NCBI GenBank assembly: GCA_937928545.1
Contig: CALGJQ010000002.1
Span: forward strand, 1 to 47,323
Source of the DNA: an uncultured Verrucomicrobiales bacterium
GTDB lineage: Bacteria > Verrucomicrobiota > Verrucomicrobiia > Verrucomicrobiales > Akkermansiaceae
DNA length: 47,323 nucleotides
Direction of reading: 5' to 3'
In this document: piece after piece, positions 9,558-17,655 of the stretch
Layout of the letters: each line of letters begins with the position of its first letter
Numbering within the stretch: the stretch's first letter is position 1
The notes under the pieces: generated by a model
The model's database searches: none
Told to the model about the DNA's origin: nothing
What the model saw: only the letters and a program-made list of their open reading frames with translations
Made by a program: the position numbers and the translations under genes

Positions 9558-10175
9558 CTAACTAGCTGCGGGAACTTCGGCTGGAACTTCTACTTGAGGA
9601 AGAGAGGCCTCAGCCAGCTTTATCACTCTTTGGAGAATCAGAGCTAGAGAACTCGTCAGAGGAGAACCATCATCCGAGCGAGTCATGACATGAGGCACGG
9701 CATTGCGGGGAATCCCAAGATAGTCACTCAAAAGCTCCCCTTGAAAACCTGGGATTCGCTCAGCTTGATGATAGTGCAAAACAAGCGGAATTTCGCTGAG
9801 ATAACGTTCATCTCGCCTCAAAATTTCGCCCAAGCCAGCAAGACTCACTTTAATTTCTTCGGCACGATCCCCGTCGATCGGAGCCACAAAAACAACCCCG
9901 TCAGCATCATTGAGAAGCATTTCGTTCACCGCAGAATGCGAGACCTCTCCTTCGGTCGCGTAGGCCGTCAGACTGATCGACCAATCTTCCCGAGGAAGAT
10001 TATTCCAACGGAAGGCAGCCCGATGAATCGAGGTATCCCCCACCGCAGAATGCAAAACCTGACCGTCACCTTGTTGTGACGACCAGCTTTCTAAAATCTG
10101 ACGCTTTCCCGACAGGGCGAGGCCAACTAACACGAGCTTGATTCGAACCTCGTGCGCTTTGGAATCAATGACCAT
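9558..10175 (-). CDS. Degenerate MglA-like small GTPase
   Basis: 205 residues. The overall layout resembles MglA, the Ras-like switch protein of bacterial polarity and motility: a first strand leading to a P-loop, then strands VVFVAPID and IPLVLHYHQ. The nucleotide-binding motifs are altered. The P-loop reads GLALSGKR at 18-25, with Arg instead of Ser/Thr after the lysine. No DxxG switch II motif is evident. The NKxD base-recognition motif, expected after IPLVL, appears as HQAE. It is therefore likely to bind nucleotide poorly or not at all. It follows the roadblock-domain gene by 10 bp, as MglB/MglA pairs do. Other Ras-like or ADP-ribosylation-factor-like families are possible. Confidence 0.65.
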   Translation of the reverse strand: MVIDSKAHEVRIKLVLVGLALSGKRQILESWSSQQGDGQVLHSAVGDTSIHRAAFRWNNLPREDWSISLTAYATEGEVSHSAVNEMLLNDADGVVFVAPIDGDRAEEIKVSLAGLGEILRRDERYLSEIPLVLHYHQAERIPGFQGELLSDYLGIPRNAVPHVMTRSDDGSPLTSSLALILQRVIKLAEASLPQVEVPAEVPAAS

Positions 10176-10185
10176 TGAGCCTGGT

Positions 10186-11055
10186 CTAGCCGAGGCGGGT
10201 CAATTCGCGAGCGACGATGATCAAAGTTTCGCGAACACCAGCGGCATAAGCACCTTCGTGCAATACGGCGAGGGTTGTTCCAGATTCTTCGATAAAGTCT
10301 ACCACTCCACCACTCGTGGTGAGGGCAAGACTTGTCTGATCACCAAATCCCATACGCTGAATGCTCTCACGAAGAGAGGCCATTGCAGCACCTTCGTTTT
10401 GTCCAACGATGTGGAGGTTACGAATACCGGGAAGAGTGCGCGCACGCTGAAGAATTTCACCACGATCGAGTTCGCGGGTTACTCCGAAAATTGCGCGAAG
10501 CACAAGTTGAGAAGTTTCACCAGTCACAGCGGCAACGACTGCAGGAGTCGCAGCGGCCGGAGTTGTCTGACCAGGTGCTGGCTGTGTCGCTGCGACAGGA
10601 GCCGCAGCGGGCTTACCATTTTCAGCAGGAAGGACAAAATCAGCACGATCATTCTGAGCCGCCGGAGCTGGCGCAGGGGTTGAAGGAGCAGGAACCGCAA
10701 AAGGGTCGTTTCTATTTGCACTCACCGCACCTGCATTTGGCATCGCTACTGGCGCTGGCGTGGCAACAGCAGTGAGGCGTGGAGGAGCCGGTTCACTCGC
10801 CGCAAAGCCTTCGGTAGGCTCAACAAGTGAGGGTTGGCTAGGAGCGTTCGTCGCTGCTTTCGCGGCGACCGCAAAAGGAGAACTCGCTGCCTCAGAGGGA
10901 CGATTTGGCTCTGGTGTAGCCGCAGCTCCAAAAGGAGAGGCCGCTGTGGAACCGTTGCTGTGGCTTACGCCATTAGTCCCAGCTGGCTGGAACGGACTTG
11001 GAGCCGAGCCATTGCTCGGGGCTGCCGCGAAGGGGCTTTTCGAATCGGGGATCAT
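10186..11055 (-). CDS. Roadblock/LC7 (MglB-like) protein with Pro/Ala-rich N-terminus
   Basis: 289 residues in two parts. Residues 1 to about 175 are low-complexity and rich in Pro, Ala, Ser and Asn, probably disordered. The C-terminal part (about 178-289) has the beta-alpha pattern of a roadblock/LC7 domain (LHIVGQNEGAAMASLRESI, then LALTTSGGVVDFIEESGTTLAVLHEG). Roadblock proteins such as MglB bind small GTPases and act as GAP or scaffold. The gene lies directly upstream of the degenerate MglA-like gene, which supports a complex of the two. The start ATG has no Shine-Dalgarno sequence, and a TATACT box is close by (11074-11079). Confidence 0.7.
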   Translation of the reverse strand: MIPDSKSPFAAAPSNGSAPSPFQPAGTNGVSHSNGSTAASPFGAAATPEPNRPSEAASSPFAVAAKAATNAPSQPSLVEPTEGFAASEPAPPRLTAVATPAPVAMPNAGAVSANRNDPFAVPAPSTPAPAPAAQNDRADFVLPAENGKPAAAPVAATQPAPGQTTPAAATPAVVAAVTGETSQLVLRAIFGVTRELDRGEILQRARTLPGIRNLHIVGQNEGAAMASLRESIQRMGFGDQTSLALTTSGGVVDFIEESGTTLAVLHEGAYAAGVRETLIIVARELTRLG

Positions 11056-11073
11056 AACTATCGGGGATTAACT

Positions 11074-11079
11074 AGTATA
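11074..11079 (-). promoter_or_regulatory. Possible -10 box of the roadblock gene
   Basis: TATACT on the minus strand, 18 bases before the ATG at 11055. No good -35 sequence stands at 16-18 bp, so this is only a -10-like match. If it is used, the transcript would have a very short leader, which agrees with the absence of a Shine-Dalgarno sequence. Confidence 0.3.
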
Positions 11080-11173
11080 CTCGGGAAATTGCTGAAATCA
11101 CTCTCAACCGCTTCCGCGACCTGTCTTGAACAGAGTTCTACTCAAGCACAACAAAAATTCAAAGGCAATATCA

Positions 11174-11716
11174 TTAAATGCTAAGTTTTTTTAATTTCCC
11201 ACGGATTGAGACCTTCTTCGCCGTTGTCAATCGGTCTACAAAGAGAATCCCATTGAGATGATCCACTTCATGTTGAATCGCCCTCGCTAAGAGCCCATCG
11301 GTCTCCACGACGATGCGACTTCCATCTAAAAGCTGAAGGGTCGCCTTCACCTCGGTGGGACGGCGAACTTCCGCCGTGATCCCATCAATACTGAGACAAC
11401 CTTCGGTCGCAAAATCCTTCTCAGATCCAAATTCGAGAACTGGATTCACAAAAACCAAAGGCATCAGCTCATCGAGCGAAGCCTCTTTCCCATCGACCCG
11501 TAAATAGCTGATGCATTCCGGATCATGAGAAACATCGACAACGGCCATCTGAAGGTCTCGATCCACCTGCGGCGCGGCCAAGCCCACACCCTGGGCCGAC
11601 ACCATCGTCTCGATTAAGTCCTCCCCGAATTGCTTCAGTTCATCGGTCACTTCCGATACTTTGCGACATTTTTTGCGGAGGACCGGATTTCCGTATTGAG
11701 TGATTTCTAAAATCAT
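11174..11716 (-). CDS. def: Peptide deformylase
   Basis: 180 residues. It removes the formyl group from the initiator methionine of nascent proteins using a bound metal. All three family motifs are present: GVGLAAPQV (residues about 43-51), EGCLS, whose Cys is a metal ligand, and QHEVDH, with two His ligands and the catalytic Glu. Length is normal. Its ATG overlaps the exbD stop (ATGA at 11713-11716), so it is translationally coupled to the TonB-system genes although its role is unrelated. The following 118 bp up to the roadblock gene show no terminator. Confidence 0.97.
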   Translation of the reverse strand: MILEITQYGNPVLRKKCRKVSEVTDELKQFGEDLIETMVSAQGVGLAAPQVDRDLQMAVVDVSHDPECISYLRVDGKEASLDELMPLVFVNPVLEFGSEKDFATEGCLSIDGITAEVRRPTEVKATLQLLDGSRIVVETDGLLARAIQHEVDHLNGILFVDRLTTAKKVSIRGKLKKLSI

Positions 11717-12162
11717 GGCGAAGAAGGATCAGGGGCGACTTGTGGCTTATCGACAAGATAGTAAATCTCTTTTTCTTGGTAACCCGCATCGAGAGCTGCA
11801 CTGTGCGAAGCAAGAATCGCCTGGAAAGGACAATTCTTATCGACTCGGAGAGCCAGCTTCAATCCAGCTCGCTTCTCCAGATTGGCGATGAGGTATTCCT
11901 TGAGAAAACCGTCCGGCACTTTCAAGCCATCCAACTCCGCACTGCCATCTGCTCCGAGCGAAAGAGTGGAACGCGAGACATCAGTCGACTTAACCGCTAG
12001 GGAATGGGCCGATGGTAAACTCACCTGAATTTCCGGCCGCGGAGTTTTTTCGGTGAGGTCATTCATCGTCACGATGAAAAAGAAGAGCAAGGTCACCAAA
12101 ATATCGATCAGGGGCACGATCGAGACGGTGACTGGTTTGCGAACGACGCGTTGAAATTCCAC
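11713..12162 (-). CDS. exbD: ExbD/TolR-family protein
   Basis: 149 residues with one N-terminal membrane helix (about 14-36). The motif VSIVPLIDILVTLLFFFIV contains the Asp that carries protons in ExbD/TolR/MotB-type motors. The rest is a periplasmic domain. With ExbB it forms the inner-membrane proton channel that energises TonB. It lies 18 bp after exbB and overlaps def by 4 bp. Whether it serves TonB or Tol cannot be settled by this protein alone; the adjacent TonB-like gene favours ExbD. Confidence 0.9.
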   Translation of the reverse strand: MEFQRVVRKPVTVSIVPLIDILVTLLFFFIVTMNDLTEKTPRPEIQVSLPSAHSLAVKSTDVSRSTLSLGADGSAELDGLKVPDGFLKEYLIANLEKRAGLKLALRVDKNCPFQAILASHSAALDAGYQEKEIYYLVDKPQVAPDPSSP

Positions 12163-12180
12163 AAGAAAGCTAGGCAGAGA

Positions 12181-12828
12181 TTATTTTTCCTTGTCGCGGA
12201 AGAAAACGTGCTGATGACAAGCCGAGACAACTCGCCCTAGAAGAACCTCAAGCCGTGCCGAGAATAGCTCGATCTTCCGGCTAAAAATACTCTGCGCAAT
12301 CACCGCCGGCACCGTAATCGCAATCCCCACAATCGTCGTGCTCAGCGCCGTCGCGATCCCCGTGCGAATATTCTCTTTATCATCGAAATCAGCGAAGGCC
12401 GTCACCAATCCACTCGCAGTCCCCAGCAAGCCGAGGAGTGGCGAAATCGTAATGACCACCTCGAGAACAGACATCCCCGCATTCATTTTAACAATCTCCT
12501 CTCGCGCTGACGACTGAACCGCCTCTTGCACCTCCCCCTGCGTGCGTCCCGCATTCCTGAGCGCCACCGAGCAAAGACGCGAAAGGGAATTTTCCTCGCG
12601 AGCGAACTCCGTTTGCAAACTCCCTAAAGTCCCCGCTTCGAGGTGCTCTTCAAATCGCTCAACCTCTCCCCCCAATTTTTCAGGGAGAATCTTCGACCGC
12701 GTTAGTCCGATCGATTTCATCAAGATCACCGTCAGGCCCGCAAGCGAACACACTCCAAGGAGAAACATGAAAAAGCCACCCTGACGAAAGAAGTTCCAAG
12801 TGGTTTCTATAGCTTCGGAAAAATTCAT
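12181..12828 (-). CDS. exbB: ExbB/TolQ/MotA-family proton channel protein
   Basis: 215 residues. Three membrane segments are seen: about 16-37 (FFMFLLGVCSLAGLTVILM), about 120-140 (VITISPLLGLLGTASGLVTA) and about 155-180 (IATALSTTIVGIAITVPAVIA). The conserved family signature in the second and third helices, LGLLGT...GI..AL.TT..G...A.PA, is present. It forms the pentameric channel around ExbD. It sits between the tonB-like gene (9 bp upstream) and exbD, the standard order of an energy-transduction operon. Confidence 0.92.
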   Translation of the reverse strand: MNFSEAIETTWNFFRQGGFFMFLLGVCSLAGLTVILMKSIGLTRSKILPEKLGGEVERFEEHLEAGTLGSLQTEFAREENSLSRLCSVALRNAGRTQGEVQEAVQSSAREEIVKMNAGMSVLEVVITISPLLGLLGTASGLVTAFADFDDKENIRTGIATALSTTIVGIAITVPAVIAQSIFSRKIELFSARLEVLLGRVVSACHQHVFFRDKEK

Positions 12829-12837
12829 AGAGGACTC

Positions 12838-14028
12838 CTAGTAGTTGAAGGTCACGATTAACTCAAGCGCCTCTCCTTTCAGATCACGAATCACCTCCTT
12901 CGGCATCTTAGGGATGGCGAGTAGATCGACCACTCCCAAAATCCTCCCCCACTGATTATCGGAGGCCCCCACTCTTGAAACATGCTTCTGATGCGAGACC
13001 TGCCCCTTCTGGTTGACCGCGAAGTAAAGCGTGATTTGACCCGGCGCATTGAGAGGGCGGTTATTAATATTATCCATCTGCCAAGCGGTCTCGAGCTTCT
13101 TCAGAATAGACGCCTCATATCGCCCAGCCGCAGTATCAGCGACGTTCAAAGACCCCTTCCCCTTCGAATTGAAAATTCCCGCAACTCGCGTCTTCGTCGC
13201 CTTTGGTGCAAATCCACCATCCTGCGCCGCAGCCTCTTGCGCCTTCACCGCCGGCTTCTCAGGCATCGTCTCTTCTACCTTCTCGATCGGCTTTTTCTGC
13301 TCCCTTTCCTCCTTCTTATCATCACCGATCGCTTCCTCTAAAGCCGCGAGAGTTTCTTCAATCGAAGCCAGCTCGTCCTCTTTTGGCTCAGGAAGTTCCT
13401 CTTCCATTTCAGGCAGGGGTTCATAAGCCAATTCTGGCTCAGGCTGCGGCTCTGCTTCCGACTTCTCAACCATGACAGCCTCCTCGGCTTTCTCCGTCTC
13501 TTGATCTTCCCCCTCCCCCGATTCAGCCAGATTCTTCTCTCCCTCTTGCAGCCCAGAAATCTCCCCCTCTGAAAAATTAGAATCAAAAGTCTTGGGATCA
13601 CTTTTCATCTCCTCTGTCCCAGACAACGCCGACATTTTTTCATCCCCCGCAACTGCTCCCTCATCACTCGTCGCCAGCGTGTTTCGTTCACCAATTAGCT
13701 CCGTCTCGTCGGGCGCCTTCTCAGAAGCTTGGCTTTCATCCGTTTGCACAAAAGCCGGCGTCTCCGGCATGACAGGCTCCAGCTCAGCTTCCACCTCGGG
13801 AACAACTTCGGGCACGATCACCGGCTCCGAAACAGCCCCCTCTTCATAAACCATCTGCATTTTAATCGGCGGATCCTTTTCCTCATCCAAATCATCCTGC
13901 TCGATCACTTTAGCCGACAGCAGGTCGAAAACCACCAGCACCACAAAGAGAAAAAACAAACCTACGTGCGCCCACGCCGCAATCAGCAGTGCGACAAAAA
14001 ATTCACGTCGGGAGTTTGGGGCAGTCAT
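12838..14028 (-). CDS. TonB-like energy transducer
   Basis: 396 residues from the ATG at 14028 (MTAPNSRREFF); the frame is open 13 codons further upstream without similarity. One N-terminal membrane helix (about 10-35) is followed by a long acidic Glu/Pro-rich stretch (to about residue 275) that would span the periplasm. A basic segment and a C-terminal domain follow (GRYEASILKKLETAWQMDN, then ITLYFAVNQKGQVS), typical of TonB/TolA C-termini. It is expected to couple the ExbBD proton motor to outer-membrane receptors. It is the first gene of the tonB-exbB-exbD-def run, 45 bp downstream of the lipoate-ligase-like gene. The linker is more acidic than the usual Pro-Lys TonB linker. Confidence 0.8.
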   Translation of the reverse strand: MTAPNSRREFFVALLIAAWAHVGLFFLFVVLVVFDLLSAKVIEQDDLDEEKDPPIKMQMVYEEGAVSEPVIVPEVVPEVEAELEPVMPETPAFVQTDESQASEKAPDETELIGERNTLATSDEGAVAGDEKMSALSGTEEMKSDPKTFDSNFSEGEISGLQEGEKNLAESGEGEDQETEKAEEAVMVEKSEAEPQPEPELAYEPLPEMEEELPEPKEDELASIEETLAALEEAIGDDKKEEREQKKPIEKVEETMPEKPAVKAQEAAAQDGGFAPKATKTRVAGIFNSKGKGSLNVADTAAGRYEASILKKLETAWQMDNINNRPLNAPGQITLYFAVNQKGQVSHQKHVSRVGASDNQWGRILGVVDLLAIPKMPKEVIRDLKGEALELIVTFNY

Positions 14029-14073
14029 AGCGACAGAAGAGACTTCACCACAAGACCGTGAAAACACAACTCC

Positions 14074-14730
14074 TTAGAGGACCCGCGCAAGCCAATCTGC
14101 CGAACGATACCTCTCCACCTTTCCCTCCCACCCTCTCATCTCACCTGGCGAAAACACCTCACTTCGATCACTTAAAAAATCTTCCAAATCATCCAGCAAG
14201 CCCTTTGAAACACTCACACTCCCTTGATGCAAAATCCCCCGACGAGTGCGCCGCTGGCCCGCTCCCGCCAACTTTCCTCCTCCACACTCTAGGAGATCCC
14301 AAGCAACCGGCTTTTCAAAACAAGCCGCCGATTCCCTTTGTGAATCTCTCTCAGCCAGCTGACAAGAAAGCCCTCTTTCACGAAGGCATTTTGCAAGCTC
14401 TCGGTGGATCGCCGCATAAGATTCCCCGCCCCGAGCCGACGCCAGCTTCAGGCTCCGAGGAATCGCCAAGGTGTATGTCTGATCACCTCGATGATCCACA
14501 ATCCCCCCACCCGTCCACCGCCGAACATACTCAGGCTCATTTCCAAAAATTCGACGAGCTTCCGCCAGACTTTGGAAATACCCCAAGCTCACCCAATCAC
14601 CCCGCCATTCATAAATTCTAAGAACCGGAACCTCCCCCAAATTCTCAATCAGCCATTGATCAATCGCCATATTTTCAGGCCCAGACCTCAGCTCACGATC
14701 TCTCCAAACTTGAATTCTCTCAAACAACAT
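14074..14730 (-). CDS. Lipoate-protein ligase A-like protein (BPL/LPL domain)
   Basis: 218 residues covering one biotin/lipoate ligase catalytic domain. Characteristic pieces are the N-terminal NMAIDQWLIE, the lipoyl-AMP motif RRWTGGGIVDH, and the KLAGAGQRRTRRGILHQGSV segment with the catalytic Lys. Members attach lipoate or octanoate to E2 subunits and the glycine-cleavage H protein, or act as octanoyltransferases; which of these applies cannot be decided. No C-terminal accessory domain is present. It lies 4 bp after the ABC permease, in the same transcription unit, without an obvious functional link. Confidence 0.8.
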   Translation of the reverse strand: MLFERIQVWRDRELRSGPENMAIDQWLIENLGEVPVLRIYEWRGDWVSLGYFQSLAEARRIFGNEPEYVRRWTGGGIVDHRGDQTYTLAIPRSLKLASARGGESYAAIHRELAKCLRERGLSCQLAERDSQRESAACFEKPVAWDLLECGGGKLAGAGQRRTRRGILHQGSVSVSKGLLDDLEDFLSDRSEVFSPGEMRGWEGKVERYRSADWLARVL

Positions 14731-14734
14731 CCCC

Positions 14735-15580
14735 CTAGGTCTTAAAGTCTCGCGCCTGAAAAGCCATCCACCCCAAAATAAACAAACTCACATTCAAACC
14801 CATCAAAATCGAGTAACTTTCCACGATCCGATCCCAAGGAATATTCTCCTGCAAAACATAGACCCAATTCGCCATCCGATAGGTGATAAAGACATCCTTG
14901 TAGTTCACCAGAAAAGGAATGTTCTGCAGCACAAAATCAATGAAGAACACGCTCAACGCCATCACCGAAGCCGCCGCCGGCTTAATCTTCAAACATGAGA
15001 AAAAGAAGCCCAGCGAAGACACCACACACATACTTAGCCCCATGAAACACGCCCCCACAAACAACCTCCAAAAGGCCTCCTCACGATCCGGATAAATCGC
15101 CAAAATATACATGTCAGGATTCCAAATAAAGAGCCCCCCTTCCGAACCCATCGCCAAAAGGGACATGCTATAACCCGTCACTCCGACAAAGATCACAAAG
15201 GTGATCGTGTAGATGATCACCGCGCAATACTTCAGGATCAAAATACGAAGCCGCGAAACCGGCCTCGCCAAAACCATCCGCATATTTCCATCCTCCGTCT
15301 CCTTCGCCACAATGTCACCTGACACCAGCGCGAAGTAAATTGAGCCGAGCAAAAACATACTAAAGCCCATGATCCAATAAGTCGCCGTCAGCGAAGAAGA
15401 AAGCAGCTCAACTGGCACAAAGTTTCGCTTCGCCAGCGCCTCGAATTGATCACGACCCACCTGCACCCACAACGTTAAAAGCAATGCCTCGAAGACGAGA
15501 AAAACGACGTAACCAATATAAGTCCTCTTCCGAGCGAAGAGCTTATGCAACTCCCCTTTCAATTGTCGTAAAAACATCAT
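14735..15580 (-). CDS. ABC transporter permease (ABC-2 type)
   Basis: 281 residues with about six membrane segments: about 20-38, 68-90, 113-135, 173-195, 203-220 and 255-275. The charged element GDIVAKETEDGNMRMVLARPVSRLRI, typical of ABC-2/NosY-type permeases, sits after the second helix. With the ATPase encoded just upstream (4-bp overlap) it forms an exporter or membrane-remodelling complex; the substrate is unknown. Confidence 0.88.
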   Translation of the reverse strand: MMFLRQLKGELHKLFARKRTYIGYVVFLVFEALLLTLWVQVGRDQFEALAKRNFVPVELLSSSLTATYWIMGFSMFLLGSIYFALVSGDIVAKETEDGNMRMVLARPVSRLRILILKYCAVIIYTITFVIFVGVTGYSMSLLAMGSEGGLFIWNPDMYILAIYPDREEAFWRLFVGACFMGLSMCVVSSLGFFFSCLKIKPAAASVMALSVFFIDFVLQNIPFLVNYKDVFITYRMANWVYVLQENIPWDRIVESYSILMGLNVSLFILGWMAFQARDFKT

Positions 15581-16467
15581 GATGAACTGAGACTGCTGTG
15601 TTCCAAATAAACGTCTTCAAGCGAGCGACGCACCGGCGTCACCTCCTCGACCTCTGCCCCCGCCTCCACCAGCGACCGGATCAACTCCGGAATGGCCGTC
15701 CCCTCCGGAAACACCCAACGATCCCCAGACATCTGCTCGCCCTGAAATCTCACCGCCACCTCAGTCAAAACCTCAGACGGAGTCGCCGTAATTTTCAGCG
15801 TAGGACGATCATCACGCAGGTCATTCACCGCTCCTTCATAGACCAGCTCCCCCGCGCGAATGATCGAGACCCGATCACACATCTGCTCCACCTCGGAAAG
15901 CAAGTGAGAGTTAAAAAGCACCGTCATCCCCCGCTCCTCACGAAGCCCCAAAACAAAATCTCGAAACCACTTAATTCCCTCCGGATCGAGCCCATCCGTC
16001 GGCTCATCGAGCAGCAATATCTCCGGCTCAGGAAGCAACGCTTGCGCCAAAGCCAACCGCTGCCTCATCCCATGACTGTAGGCCGAAACCTTCGAATCAA
16101 TCCTCTTAGTCAGGCCAACTCTCTCGACCACTTCCCGCGCTTTCCCCTCATCAAAAGGACCACTCAAACCTACCAGCACCTTTAGATTCTCCCACCCACT
16201 CATATAATCGTAAAAAGCAGGGGACTCGAAAATCGAACCCACCTTTTGCAGTGCCTTCCGCGGATTCTTTTGCACCGACACTCCCCCGATCAAAACCTCT
16301 CCACTCCCCGCCGCGACCATACTCAAAATAATCCCCAAGGTCGTACTCTTCCCCGCTCCATTGTGGCCCAATAAGCCGTAAATTTCCCCACGCGACACCT
16401 CGAAGGAGATCCCCTTCAACGCATCTTTCCCTGCAAATTTCTTAGTAAGATTTTTAACGCTCAGCAT
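15577..16467 (-). CDS. ABC transporter ATP-binding protein
   Basis: 296 residues. Walker A is GHNGAGKST (residues 34-42), the signature reads YSHGMRQRLALAQ, Walker B LLLDEPTDGLDP, and the switch His is in FNSHLLSEVE. The C-terminal 80 residues form the extra domain common in ATPases paired with ABC-2 permeases (CcmA/NatA type). It overlaps the pseudopilin gene upstream by one base and the permease gene downstream by four bases, so these genes are translationally coupled. Confidence 0.95.
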   Translation of the reverse strand: MLSVKNLTKKFAGKDALKGISFEVSRGEIYGLLGHNGAGKSTTLGIILSMVAAGSGEVLIGGVSVQKNPRKALQKVGSIFESPAFYDYMSGWENLKVLVGLSGPFDEGKAREVVERVGLTKRIDSKVSAYSHGMRQRLALAQALLPEPEILLLDEPTDGLDPEGIKWFRDFVLGLREERGMTVLFNSHLLSEVEQMCDRVSIIRAGELVYEGAVNDLRDDRPTLKITATPSEVLTEVAVRFQGEQMSGDRWVFPEGTAIPELIRSLVEAGAEVEEVTPVRRSLEDVYLEHSSLSSS

Positions 16468-16982
16468 TATTTTGAATCAATTTCAAAGTTCGGATCCTTC
16501 CCTGCCGACAAGTCCATAAAGAGGAAGTTTGTTCCGTTTTCATCACCGTGATAGGCCTCCTTGTCGTGAATGAGCGGAATTTGCGTATCATTCGAATCCA
16601 TCCCAAACATCTCCACTCGACTCCGCTTCATCCCGCTCACGTGGTGGTTCCAAAAATAGCTACACCCCGTCTTTTCAAAGTCCTCATGATCCGCCGGGCA
16701 ATGAAAACTCTCCGGCCCACCCGCATAAGGAAGCAAGACCTCCTCAAGGACATTCTTTCCTCCCACCTTTGATTTCCGCCCCAACTTTATCTCTGGGAAA
16801 AAACCTCCGTTGTCGCTCATGTAAGCTTCCATCGCCACTCCTAGCCCTCGTAATTGATTCACACAGGACGCTTGATGCGCGCTCTTTCTCAGCCCTCCAA
16901 TCATCGGAATCGCGATCCCCGCGAGCGCGGCAATCAGACCCATCGCAATCAACAGCTCCGGCAAACTCCACCCCCTCTTCAC
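16467..16982 (-). CDS. Type II secretion/type IV pilin-like pseudopilin
   Basis: 171 residues. The N-terminus MKRGWSLPELLIAMG is a class III signal: prepilin-peptidase cleavage is expected after Gly4, with the conserved Glu at mature position 5, and a hydrophobic helix to about residue 28. The rest (CVNQLRGLGVAMEAYMSDNGGFFP and the late GTNFLFMDLSAG) follows the PulG-like pseudopilins that are abundant in Verrucomicrobiota and Planctomycetota. It is probably assembled into a pseudopilus or anchored in the inner membrane. It overlaps the neighbouring genes on both sides by one to four bases. Confidence 0.8.
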   Translation of the reverse strand: MKRGWSLPELLIAMGLIAALAGIAIPMIGGLRKSAHQASCVNQLRGLGVAMEAYMSDNGGFFPEIKLGRKSKVGGKNVLEEVLLPYAGGPESFHCPADHEDFEKTGCSYFWNHHVSGMKRSRVEMFGMDSNDTQIPLIHDKEAYHGDENGTNFLFMDLSAGKDPNFEIDSK

Positions 16983-17605
16983 AGCCCGCCTCCCCCGGGT
17001 TTCGCAAAGCCCTGCACCACCTCGCCAACTGCATCCATGAAGGGTAGCAAGGACATCTTCGTATCGGCCGAAGCCCCTTGGTAATACGCCTTGAATCCCT
17101 TTTTGATCACCAACGTCAATACCTCAGGATCCTCCTCCTTCAACCTCGCCAAAGCCTCTGCCCCTTGACCGTTCGTCATATCACGAACCGATCGCTGCAC
17201 CATTCTCTCCCGCTCCTCAGGATCCATTTGATCAAAGGACTCCATCAGACGCTCCGCGCTCTTATTAAAGGTAATATTGATGAAATGCAGCTTCTCCTCA
17301 CGACTCAAACGGAAGAAGAGGTCGAAGAGATCACCTTGCTCATCCAGCTCTTTTCGCTGGCGCAGATCCAACCGCGTCAGCACCTCACCCACCTCATCCA
17401 GATAAGCCAATCGCGCCTTCTTACGAGCTGCCGAAAAACCACTCGAATCCATCTCTGACCAATCCTCAAACTCACCTTCCTCGATCATCTCCGCCACCTT
17501 TTCAGGCGTCGCCTTCTTACCCCCACTCCAAGAAGTCACGCCCCAGACCAGCGCCCAGATCAGACCCAGCACAATCGCACCCCGAAGTAAAATAGCCCTA
17601 TTCAT
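16979..17605 (-). CDS. Membrane-anchored protein of unknown function
   Basis: 208 residues; I do not recognise a family. One N-terminal membrane helix (about 7-27) is followed by a soluble, highly charged, largely helical domain. Examples of that domain are AEMIEEGEFEDWSEMDSSGF and FDQMDPEERERMVQRSVRDM; the protein ends GFAKPGGGGL. It is the first gene of the overlapping cluster that goes on to the pseudopilin and the ABC transporter, which suggests a common envelope role. The promoter of the cluster should lie in the 50 bp before it, toward murJ. Confidence 0.75.
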   Translation of the reverse strand: MNRAILLRGAIVLGLIWALVWGVTSWSGGKKATPEKVAEMIEEGEFEDWSEMDSSGFSAARKKARLAYLDEVGEVLTRLDLRQRKELDEQGDLFDLFFRLSREEKLHFINITFNKSAERLMESFDQMDPEERERMVQRSVRDMTNGQGAEALARLKEEDPEVLTLVIKKGFKAYYQGASADTKMSLLPFMDAVGEVVQGFAKPGGGGL

Positions 17606-17655
17606 CTCGCAGCAAGACTAACCCCATTTAGAGGACCTGCAAATTGCTATCGACC

